Assembly: GCF_002885955.2 (NCBI RefSeq)
Contig: NZ_POQS01000007.1
Coordinates: 389,188-453,187, forward strand
Direction of reading: 5' to 3'
DNA from: Achromobacter pulmonis
GTDB lineage: Bacteria > Pseudomonadota > Gammaproteobacteria > Burkholderiales > Burkholderiaceae_B
DNA: 64,000 bases
Positions 35,936-43,333 of this stretch are shown here, in pieces. Both the position numbers and the translations under genes were made by a program. Numbering within the stretch: position 1 is the stretch's first letter; every line of letters begins with the position of its first letter. Below the pieces are notes generated by a model. It worked only from the letters and a program-made list of their open reading frames with translations, made no database searches and was not told where the DNA came from.

Positions 35936-36394
35936 TTATTGGCCTTCGACTTGACGCAGGATCTTTTTCCGCGTCGTCGCCGCGCGTTTGAGCGCGGCCG
36001 TCGGTTCGGATGGTTCGGCGTCAATCGCTGCGGCGATTGTTTCGGAGTCCCGTTTGGACAGCCGCAAAATCACCTGATGCTCGATCTGGCGCAGTGCGGC
36101 CTGGTGGGCCGCGTGCACCACGAAGTCGGAGAGCGAGCGGCCGGAAATATCGGCTGCGCGTTGAATGACAGCGCGTTCTTTCGCGGTCAATCTGGCGTCC
36201 AGGCGAGCGGTTCGGGGCTCGTCCACGCGCTCAAGTTCCTGGCCGATGAGCTCGCGTAGACAGGCGATGACGTCGCTCGGCACCTGCTCTGTGATTCGCG
36301 TTTCCTGGGACGGGTTGTGTTCCGGGCCGGGGTGTTTGCGCTTGGGCTTTTGCTTGAGCGCCGCAATGATGCTTTCTTCGTGCTGTGTGGTCAT
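35936..36394 (-). CDS. DUF1778 (TacA/AtaR-like) antitoxin
   Basis: A 152-residue protein. The C-terminal 90 residues form a ribbon-helix-helix antitoxin: TARLDARLTAKERAVIQRAA and ISGRSLSDFVVHAAHQAA, then a toxin-wrapping tail (LSKRDSETIAAAID). About 60 extra N-terminal residues (basic, PKRKHPGPEHNP) are not part of the usual 90-residue antitoxin. It should bind the two 18-bp sites just upstream and repress its own operon. The partner toxin gene is broken. GC content is lower than in neighbouring genes, which suggests acquired DNA. Confidence 0.85.
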   Translation of the reverse strand: MTTQHEESIIAALKQKPKRKHPGPEHNPSQETRITEQVPSDVIACLRELIGQELERVDEPRTARLDARLTAKERAVIQRAADISGRSLSDFVVHAAHQAALRQIEHQVILRLSKRDSETIAAAIDAEPSEPTAALKRAATTRKKILRQVEGQ

Positions 36395-36408
36395 GGCGCA
36401 TCCTTCAT

Positions 36409-36426
36409 GTACGGAAAATCACGTAC
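36409..36426. promoter_or_regulatory. Antitoxin operator site 1
   Basis: GTACGGAAAATCACGTAC has 5-bp inverted arms GTACG/CGTAC around an AT-rich centre. It starts 15 bp upstream of the antitoxin ATG. It matches site 2 at nearly every base, as expected for a ribbon-helix-helix autorepressor. Confidence 0.7.
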
Positions 36427-36437
36427 AAAAATGTAGT

Positions 36438-36455
36438 GTACGGAAAAATTCGTAC
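36438..36455. promoter_or_regulatory. Antitoxin operator site 2
   Basis: GTACGGAAAAATTCGTAC repeats site 1 with the same 18-bp size and arms. The two centres are 29 bp apart, close to three helical turns, so both would face the same side of the DNA and could be bound cooperatively. It ends 5 bp before the stop of the LysR gene. Confidence 0.7.
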
Positions 36456-36459
36456 CTGC

Positions 36460-37437
36460 TCAACGCCCAACTGCCTCCCCGTCCGGCGCGACGCTCGCCA
36501 CCGCTTGCAGGCATTCGATCAGCCCCCGCATGTGCGGAGACAGGTCCAGGCTGCAATGGCGGACCAGGCCGATGGGGCCGAAGACGGGCGGCAGGTCGAT
36601 GTCGAGGATGGCCAGGCCCTGGCCGCGGGCCAGGTGGCGGGCCACGCAGCGCGGCATGAGCGACAGGGTGTCGCTGCTGTTCATCAGGATGGTGTTGTTC
36701 AGCGCGGACGCCGATTCGATCCGGGCGTAGGGATAGACGCCATGGCGTTGCAGCAGCATGTCCAGGCCGATGCGCACCGGGCTGCCGCGCGGCGGCATGA
36801 TCCATGGGTAGGCGGCCAGCCGTTGCCACGGCACGCCCGGTTCGCCGGCCAGCGGGTGGCCGGCGCGCGCGCAGACGCACATCGGCTCTTCATACAGCAC
36901 CTGGCTGGCGAGGTCGGGTTTGCGCACGGCCTCGCCCAGCCTGGCGACCAGCAGGTCGAGCTTGCGGGTGTACAGCTCCGGGGCCAGCGCTTCGAGCGAG
37001 CCTTCGCGCACCAGCACGTTGACGTTGGCGGCCTGCTGCTTGAACCGCAGCAGCGCGCGCGGCACGAGGAAGGCGGCGGCGGTGGAGTTGACGCCGATGC
37101 TGATGGTCTCGACGTCCAGGTCCGGCGCGCCGGACCATTCGCCGCTCATGCGTTCCAGGTCGCCCAGCACCCAGCGCGCATGGCGGATCAGCGATTCGCC
37201 GTGGCGCGTGGGGAAGGTGCCTTTGGGCGTGCGGTCGAACAGGCGCGCGCCGAGCATGTCTTCGAGTTCGGCGATCATGCGCGATACGGCCGGCTGGGTG
37301 GTGGCCAGGCGCCGGGCCGCCAGGCCGACGTTGTGGACTTCGTCCAGCACCCGCATCAGGTGCAGGTGGCGCAGCCGCAGCCGCCCGCGCAGATACCAGC
37401 CGGGCGGCAGGGCGGGGGAGTCGTCGGCGGGCTGCAT
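36460..37437 (-). CDS. LysR-family transcriptional regulator
   Basis: A 325-residue regulator. The N-terminal winged helix (about 20-80) reads LRHLHLMRVLDEVHNVGLAA, ATTQPAVSRMIAELEDMLGARLFDRTPKG; the rest is a two-lobed effector domain. It is divergent from the Bug-sulfatase pair with 122 bp between starts and a palindrome next to its ATG, so it probably activates that pair and represses itself. The effector is unknown, likely the Bug ligand or a sulfated compound. Confidence 0.92.
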   Translation of the reverse strand: MQPADDSPALPPGWYLRGRLRLRHLHLMRVLDEVHNVGLAARRLATTQPAVSRMIAELEDMLGARLFDRTPKGTFPTRHGESLIRHARWVLGDLERMSGEWSGAPDLDVETISIGVNSTAAAFLVPRALLRFKQQAANVNVLVREGSLEALAPELYTRKLDLLVARLGEAVRKPDLASQVLYEEPMCVCARAGHPLAGEPGVPWQRLAAYPWIMPPRGSPVRIGLDMLLQRHGVYPYARIESASALNNTILMNSSDTLSLMPRCVARHLARGQGLAILDIDLPPVFGPIGLVRHCSLDLSPHMRGLIECLQAVASVAPDGEAVGR

Positions 37438-37440
37438 CTA

Positions 37441-37458
37441 CATATCAACATTGATATG
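37441..37458. promoter_or_regulatory. LysR-type binding palindrome
   Basis: CATATCAACATTGATATG is an 18-bp inverted repeat with 8-bp arms, lying 3 bp upstream of the LysR start codon and about 100 bp upstream of the Bug gene. ATATATCATTGG at about 37470 resembles one half. This fits autorepression plus divergent activation. Confidence 0.65.
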
Positions 37459-37559
37459 GAAAGGCCAAAATATATCATTGGACCGGAATGTGCCGCTGTT
37501 CCATGATCGTCATGACCAGCGCGCCCGCCGACGAGGCGCGCGGCGGGAAGGAGACGATC

Positions 37560-38528
37560 ATGCTGAATTTCATACGCGCGCCGCTGGCCATGCTGTGCCT
37601 GGCGATTCCGCTGGCCGCCGCCGCGGCCTACCCCGACCGGCCGATCACGCTCATCGTGCCCTCCGTGCCCGGCGGCGGCGCGGACGTGGCGGGCCGGCTG
37701 GTGGCCGCGGAGCTGGCCAGGCGGCTGGAGGTGCCGGTGATCGTCGAGAACCGGGCCGGGGTCGCGGGCATCATCGGCTCGCAGGCCGTGGCGCGGGCCA
37801 GGCCCGACGGTTATACGCTGCTGCTGGGCCTGGACGCTTCGTTTACCGCGGCGCCTTATCTGATGGAGGAGGCGCCGTACCGGACGGAGGATTTCGCGCC
37901 CATCGCCACGCTGGCCACCTTGCAGTACGTGCTGGTGGCCTCGCCCTCGGCGCCGTTCGGCTCGCTGCGCGAGCTGCTGGACCAGGCGCGGGCGCGCCCG
38001 GACACGATCACCTACGCCAGCGGCGGGCTGGGCTCGACGCATCATCTGGCCATGGCGCTGTTCGAGCACGATGCCGGCATATCGCTCAAGCACGTGCCGT
38101 ACAAGGCCGCGCCGCAGGGCTTCGTGGGGGTGATGGGCAGCCAGGTCGATCTGATGTTCATCGTGGCCAGCACGGCGTTGCCGCAGGTCCGGGCGGGCAA
38201 GGTGCGCGGGCTGGCCAACGCCGGCACGGCGCCCATCGCGGGCGCGCCCGATCTGCCGATGATCAAGGAGGCCGTGCCCGGCTACACCTTCTATAGCTGG
38301 TTCGGCCTGTTCGCGCCGGCCAGGACGCCGGCGCCGGTGGTCGAGGCGCTGGGCAAGGCGGTGGCCGCCGCGCTCAAGAGCCCCGAGCTGCGCGACAAGA
38401 TGCAGGCCCAGGGCATGATCGTGGGCGACGAAGGCGCCGAGGGCCTGCGCCAGCGCATCGCCCGCGACACCCGTGTTTTCGCTCCCATGCTCGCCGACAT
38501 CAAGACCGCAGCCGCCAGACAGCCATGA
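37560..38528 (+). CDS. Bug family solute-binding protein
   Basis: A 322-residue periplasmic binding protein with a signal peptide (1-24, ending AAAAA) and the Bug motifs YPDRPITLIVPSVPGGGADV, IVENRAGVAGIIGSQAVA and DGYTLLLGLD. It starts at 37560 after GGGAAGGAGA. It overlaps the sulfatase gene by 4 bp, so it may bind the sulfatase substrate or product. The transport partner is not encoded nearby. Confidence 0.9.
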   Translation: MLNFIRAPLAMLCLAIPLAAAAAYPDRPITLIVPSVPGGGADVAGRLVAAELARRLEVPVIVENRAGVAGIIGSQAVARARPDGYTLLLGLDASFTAAPYLMEEAPYRTEDFAPIATLATLQYVLVASPSAPFGSLRELLDQARARPDTITYASGGLGSTHHLAMALFEHDAGISLKHVPYKAAPQGFVGVMGSQVDLMFIVASTALPQVRAGKVRGLANAGTAPIAGAPDLPMIKEAVPGYTFYSWFGLFAPARTPAPVVEALGKAVAAALKSPELRDKMQAQGMIVGDEGAEGLRQRIARDTRVFAPMLADIKTAAARQP

Positions 38529-40066
38529 AACCAGCCATGAAACGTCCCAATATCCTGCTCATCACCACCGACCAGCATCGCGGCGACTGCCTGGGCTACG
38601 CCGGACGGCGGGTCAAGACGCCGCACATCGACCTGCTGGCGCGCAACGGCACGCACTTCTCGGCCTGCATCACGCCCAACGTGGTCTGCCAGCCGTCGCG
38701 CGCGTCCATGCTGACGGGCCTGCTGCCGCTGACGCACGGGGTGTGCGACAACGGCATCGACCTGGACCTGCGCACCGGCGAGGCCGGCTTTGCCGGCAGC
38801 CTGGCCGCCGCGGGCTACGACACGGGCTTCATCGGCAAGGCGCACTTCTCCACTCACCACACCTTCGAGGCCACGGGGCGTCCGGAGTGCCAGTACAGCG
38901 AGGCGGCCCTGGGGCCGGGCTGGAACGGCCCGTACATGGGTTTCGAGCACGTGGAGCTGGTGGTCGAGGGCCACAACTACTGGCTGCCCACGCCGCTGCC
39001 GGGCGGCCTGCACCATTCGCGCTGGCACTACGGCGACGGGCAGGGGGAACTGCGCAACCAGCTCTACCAGAAGGACCTGGGGCCGCCCAGCGGCGCGCCA
39101 CAGACCTTCAATTCGGCGCTGCCGGCGGCCTGGCACAACTCGGCCTGGATCGGCGACCGGACCATCGAATACCTGCGCCGGCATGGCCAGGAGCGGCCGT
39201 TCTGCCTGTGGGCCTCGTTTCCCGATCCGCACCATCCCTTCGATTGCCCCGAGCCCTGGTCGCGCCTGCATCATCCCGACGAGGTCGATCTGCCGCGCCA
39301 TCGCAGCACCGACTACGACCGCCGGCCGTGGTGGCACCGGGCCAGCATGGAAAGCAAGCCCATGGGCAATGCCGAGGTGCAGGCGCTGCGCCAGAACTTC
39401 TCGCGCATGCCGACGCCGTCCGAAGCGGCGCTGCGGCGCATCACCGCCAACTACTACGGCATGATTTCGCTGGTGGACCACCAGGTCGGGCGCGTCATGA
39501 AAGCGCTGGCCGAGTACGGGCTGGACCGGGACACCATCGTGATCTTCACGTCCGACCACGGCGAGTGGCTGGGCGACCACGGGCTGATGCTGAAAGGGCC
39601 GATGCCGTACGAGGGCCTGCTGCGCGTGGCCATGGTGGCCAGCGGTCCGGGCATCGAGGCCGGCCGGCAGGTGGCCGATCCGGTGTCGACGCTGGACCTG
39701 GCCGCCACCCTGTACGACTACGGCGGCGCCTCGGCCCTGGGGCCGGTGCACGGGCGCAGCCTGCGTCCGCTGCTCGAAGGCCGGGATGCCGGCCGCGCGT
39801 TCGCGCTCAGCGAATGGGACGTGGCGGCCTCGCGCTGCGGGGTCGAACTGAAGCTGCGCACGGCTCGCACCCGCGACTGGAAGCTGACGCTGGAACTGGA
39901 TAGCGGCGCGGGCGAGATGTACTGCCTGGCCGAAGATCCGGACGAGATGGACAACCTGTTCGACGATCCCGGCTACGCGGCCCGGCGGCGCGAACTGACC
40001 GACATGATCAGGAGCCGTCCCGCCGATCAGCTGCCGGCGCGCCTGCCGGCTTCGGGCATCGCCTGA
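38525..40066 (+). CDS. Sulfatase (arylsulfatase/choline-sulfatase type)
   Basis: A 513-residue sulfatase with no signal peptide, so probably cytoplasmic. NILLITTDQHRGDCLGYAG gives the first metal-binding aspartates, and CQPSRASMLTG with Cys55 is the CxPSR site that is oxidised to formylglycine. TSDHGEWLGDHGLMLKGPM supplies the second metal site and histidine. It hydrolyses a sulfate (or phosphonate) ester. It is coupled to a Bug binding protein and under a divergent LysR gene; the substrate is unknown. No formylglycine-generating enzyme is encoded in the window. Confidence 0.92.
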   Translation: MKPAMKRPNILLITTDQHRGDCLGYAGRRVKTPHIDLLARNGTHFSACITPNVVCQPSRASMLTGLLPLTHGVCDNGIDLDLRTGEAGFAGSLAAAGYDTGFIGKAHFSTHHTFEATGRPECQYSEAALGPGWNGPYMGFEHVELVVEGHNYWLPTPLPGGLHHSRWHYGDGQGELRNQLYQKDLGPPSGAPQTFNSALPAAWHNSAWIGDRTIEYLRRHGQERPFCLWASFPDPHHPFDCPEPWSRLHHPDEVDLPRHRSTDYDRRPWWHRASMESKPMGNAEVQALRQNFSRMPTPSEAALRRITANYYGMISLVDHQVGRVMKALAEYGLDRDTIVIFTSDHGEWLGDHGLMLKGPMPYEGLLRVAMVASGPGIEAGRQVADPVSTLDLAATLYDYGGASALGPVHGRSLRPLLEGRDAGRAFALSEWDVAASRCGVELKLRTARTRDWKLTLELDSGAGEMYCLAEDPDEMDNLFDDPGYAARRRELTDMIRSRPADQLPARLPASGIA

Positions 40067-40180
40067 AGGCGCGCGCCGGCATTTGCTTTATATTCCCTGC
40101 GAATACCAACTTCCAGGGATACCCGGCCGGCTGCGACTGCGTCATAGTTCGGCGTGGGCAATGCCGCCCGCGCCTTTCTC

Positions 40181-40864
40181 ATGACCGTCGCCATGCTTGC
40201 TTCCGAGTCGACCCTGCCTGCCCCGGTGCTGCTGGTGGAGGACGAACCCCTGATCTGCCGCCGGCTCGAAGGCCTGCTGCTGCAGCTCGGGTATGCGCCC
40301 GAGGCGCTGGTGTTCGCCGCCACGCTGGCCGAGGCGCGCGCCTGCCTGGCCACGCAGCCCGTGGCCCTGGCGCTGGTGGACCTGGGCCTGCCCGACGGCA
40401 ACGGCACCGAACTGATCACGGAAATGCACGCGGCCGATCCGGGGCTGGCGATACTGGTCATTTCGGCCTGGAGCACCGAGGACGCGATCCTGGCGGCGCT
40501 GCGGGCCGGTGCCACCGGCTATGTGCTCAAGGAGCGCGACGACCTGGAGGTGTCGCTGTCGATCCGCAGCGTGCTGCGCGGCGGCGCGCCCATCGACCCC
40601 TTCGTCGCGCGCCGCATCATCGAGGAATTGCGCCCCAGGCCGGCGGAGCCGGCAGGCGCGGCCGCCGGCGAGACGCTCAGTCCTCGCGAAAACCAGATTC
40701 TTCGCCTAGTATCCGAGGGGCTGGGAAACCGCGAAATCGCCGAGGAACTGCACCTGTCGCGCTACACCGTCGAATGCCACGTCAAGCACATCTACCGCAA
40801 GCTCGCTGTTTCCTCGCGCACCCGGGCGATCCACGCCGCGCGGTCGCGGGGGCTGCTCGATTGA
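40181..40864 (+). CDS. NarL/FixJ-family response regulator
   Basis: A 227-residue two-component regulator. The receiver (about 12-130) has LLVEDEPLICRRLE, phospho-acceptor Asp in LVDLGLPDGNG and the lysine in VLKERDD. The LuxR-type helix-turn-helix (about 160-225) has LSPRENQILRLVSEGLGNRE and YTVECHVKHIYRKL. The start is uncertain: ATG at 40181 or 40193, or GTG at 40154. It precedes its kinase gene, overlapping it by 4 bp. Confidence 0.9.
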   Translation: MTVAMLASESTLPAPVLLVEDEPLICRRLEGLLLQLGYAPEALVFAATLAEARACLATQPVALALVDLGLPDGNGTELITEMHAADPGLAILVISAWSTEDAILAALRAGATGYVLKERDDLEVSLSIRSVLRGGAPIDPFVARRIIEELRPRPAEPAGAAAGETLSPRENQILRLVSEGLGNREIAEELHLSRYTVECHVKHIYRKLAVSSRTRAIHAARSRGLLD

Positions 40865-42723
40865 GGCTGGCGATCCGGCTGGCGGTCTTGTGGCTGGCGC
40901 TGGCTTTTTCCCCGGTATGGGCGCAGGCGGAATGCACGGCCCAGGTGCTGTCGATCCAATCGGCGCAGGGCGATGCCGAGGGCGGCCGTCCCGGGCCGGA
41001 CGCATGGCGGCCGGTGACGCTGCCCGATGACTGGACCGCGCGCTGGCCCGACTACAGCGGTACGGCCTGGTATCGCATCGACTGGCGGGCGCAGTGCCCG
41101 GACGGGCGCGCCGGGCCGGTGGCGCTGGTGCTCGAATCGGTGGTCATGGCTGGCGAGGTCTACGTCAACGATGCGCGCATCTGGAGCGATCCTCAGCTGA
41201 GCGAGCCCCTGTCGCGCAGCTGGAACATGCCGCGCTACTGGCTCATCCCCGAGGCCCTGATGCGCGATGGCGTGAACACGCTGTGGCTGCGGGTGGTGGG
41301 CGTGGCCGAGCAGACGCCCGGCCTGGGGCCGGTCTACCTCGGAGAGCCCGGCCCGCTGCTGCGGCGCTACGAGGACCTGCGGTGGCGCAACCGCACGCTG
41401 TTCATGCTCAACCTGATCGTGTCGGCCGTCCTGGGCGGGCTGTGCTTCTGCATCTGGCTGATGCGCCGCGAGCAGCGCGCCTTTGGCTGGTATGCGCTGA
41501 TGGCGCTGTTCTGGGTGCTGTTCATCGCCAACGTGCTGGTCACCAGCCCCTGGCCATTTGCCGACAGCATCGGGGCGGCGCGCGCCAACGCCATGGTGCT
41601 GGTGCTGTACGTGGCGTGCTTCTGCATTTTCACGTGGCGCTTCGGCGAGCAATCGCTGCCGCGCACCGAAAAGGCCTTGTGGATACTGTCCGCGGCGCTG
41701 CTGGCGGCGGTGGCCCTGGCGCCGCGGGCGCAGCTGCCCGAGGTCCGGCTGGCCGCGGTGCTGACCGCGTCCGCCATTTTTTTCGCGAACTGCCTGCAGT
41801 TCCCGTTCCACGCCTGGCGCACCCGGCGGCCCGAAAACCTCATGCTGGCGGCCTGCCTGCTGGTGTTCCTGGCCGTCAGCGTCCATGACCTGCTGCGCAT
41901 CCTCAAGCTCATCTCCAGCGACACCGCGTATACGCCGTTCACCAGCGTGGTGGTCACGCTGTGCATATCGGCCGTGCTGGGGCTGCGCCACGCGCGCAAC
42001 GTGCGCCGCATCGAACGCTTCAGCCAGGATCTGGCCGTGGGCATCGCGCAGGCGCGCACCGAGCTGGCCACGACGCTGGAGCGCGAGCACGCGCTGGCGC
42101 TGGCCAATGCGCGCCTGCAGGACCGCCTGCAGATCGCCCACGACCTGCACGACGGCCTGGGCGGTTCGCTGGTGCGCATGATGGCCGCGGTGGAGCAGGC
42201 CAGCCAGCCGGTGCAGAGCCAGCAGTTCCTGTCCATGCTCAAGCTGTTGCGCGACGACCTGCGCCAGACCATAGACAGCGGATCGAGCGCGGGCGTGAAG
42301 GTGCCAGCCACCCCGCGCGAGTGGATCGCGCCGCTGCGCCACCGTTTCATGCAGCTTTTCGACGAACTGGAGATCCGCGCGAGCTGGGCGGTCCCGGCGC
42401 AGTGGCGCACGCCGCCCAGCGCCTTGCAGTGCATGGCGCTGACCCGGCTGGTCGAGGAATCGCTGGTGAACGTGCTCAAGCACAGCCGCGCCCGCCGCGT
42501 CGAGCTGGCGCTGCGCCAGCCCGAATCCGACAGCCTGGAGCTGCTGATCGAGGACGACGGCGCCGGTTTCGATGTGGCGGCGGTGCTGCGGGCCGGTATC
42601 AGCGTGGGCATGCGCAGCATGCACACCCGCATCGAGCGGGTGGGCGGCAGGCTGGAGGTGGCGTCCCGCCCGGGACGGACCGCGCTGACCGCCACGCTGG
42701 CGCTGCGCGCGTCCCAGCCCTGA
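40861..42723 (+). CDS. 7TM sensor histidine kinase (HisKA_3 type)
   Basis: A 620-residue membrane kinase. A signal peptide (1-24, ending VWAQA) leads to a periplasmic jelly-roll domain (about 30-170, with PDYSGTAWYRIDWRA), then seven membrane helices (about 180-390), a coiled linker, the phospho-acceptor helix IAHDLHDGLGGSLVRMM and an ATPase domain with EDDGAGFD. This is the 7TMR-DISM plan, often sensing carbohydrates. It begins at a TTG that overlaps the regulator's TGA. The neighbouring target genes are not evident. Confidence 0.88.
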   Translation: MRLAIRLAVLWLALAFSPVWAQAECTAQVLSIQSAQGDAEGGRPGPDAWRPVTLPDDWTARWPDYSGTAWYRIDWRAQCPDGRAGPVALVLESVVMAGEVYVNDARIWSDPQLSEPLSRSWNMPRYWLIPEALMRDGVNTLWLRVVGVAEQTPGLGPVYLGEPGPLLRRYEDLRWRNRTLFMLNLIVSAVLGGLCFCIWLMRREQRAFGWYALMALFWVLFIANVLVTSPWPFADSIGAARANAMVLVLYVACFCIFTWRFGEQSLPRTEKALWILSAALLAAVALAPRAQLPEVRLAAVLTASAIFFANCLQFPFHAWRTRRPENLMLAACLLVFLAVSVHDLLRILKLISSDTAYTPFTSVVVTLCISAVLGLRHARNVRRIERFSQDLAVGIAQARTELATTLEREHALALANARLQDRLQIAHDLHDGLGGSLVRMMAAVEQASQPVQSQQFLSMLKLLRDDLRQTIDSGSSAGVKVPATPREWIAPLRHRFMQLFDELEIRASWAVPAQWRTPPSALQCMALTRLVEESLVNVLKHSRARRVELALRQPESDSLELLIEDDGAGFDVAAVLRAGISVGMRSMHTRIERVGGRLEVASRPGRTALTATLALRASQP

Positions 42724-42732
42724 GGCGCGCCG

Positions 42733-43116
42733 CTACCGGTTTTCGTCGCCTATCGTCAGCCCGCCGGCCTTCATGATGCGTTGGGCGATCTCTTCGGCGG
42801 ACTTGCCTTCGAAGCCATGTTCGCCCGCGACGATGCGCAGGTTGTCGCTTTCCAGCGGGGCCATGAGGGTGGCCGACGACAGCACCACGCCGTCGGCGCG
42901 CAGCTGAATGCGCTGGCCGACGCGCGCGCGGGTGAAGTCGGCCAGCGCCTTGGCGCTTTCCGGCTTCAGCGTGATTTCCACCGTGCGGGCCGAGGTGGCC
43001 GGATCGGCGCTCGCCGTCGCCTGCTGCGCCTGCAGCATGACCGTCTCGGCCTGCGCCGCGCAGGGCAAAAGCTCGGCCAGCAGGGCGGCGCGCAGCAAAT
43101 GGCGGATGGGCGGCAT
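42733..43116 (-). CDS. Small exported protein with SecD-head-like domain
   Basis: A 127-residue protein with a signal peptide (1-23, ending AAQA). The mature part (ARTVEITLKPESAKALADFT, RVGQRIQLRADGVVLSSATLM, KSAEEIAQRIMKAGG) resembles the P1 head of SecD and the lipoprotein at 28879-29433, but is shorter and has no lipobox. Its function is unknown. It is tail-to-tail with the kinase gene and divergent from the TonB-receptor gene. Confidence 0.7.
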   Translation of the reverse strand: MPPIRHLLRAALLAELLPCAAQAETVMLQAQQATASADPATSARTVEITLKPESAKALADFTRARVGQRIQLRADGVVLSSATLMAPLESDNLRIVAGEHGFEGKSAEEIAQRIMKAGGLTIGDENR

Positions 43117-43248
43117 GGAACTCTCCTTCCGGGCAACGGCCCGCGTTTTCGCATCCTAGCCTATCCCCTGGTGTTGTTAATCGGCCAGAAAATTCGACAA
43201 AAATGACGAATTTCTGAATAAAGCCTGACAAATAGTTGAATGCAATAA

Positions 43249-43263
43249 TGGTAATGAATATCA
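43249..43263. promoter_or_regulatory. Fur box upstream of the TonB-dependent receptor
   Basis: TGGTAATGAATATCA agrees with the 7-1-7 Fur consensus TGATAATGATTATCA at 13 of 15 positions. It lies 70 bp before the receptor start, where Fur with Fe2+ would block transcription in iron-rich conditions. Confidence 0.75.
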
Positions 43264-43333
43264 TTGGCCTTCTTATAAAACCAAGAGCGCATCCATAGCG
43301 CACCCGCCGCGGGGCGGTTTCCGAAAGAGTCCA

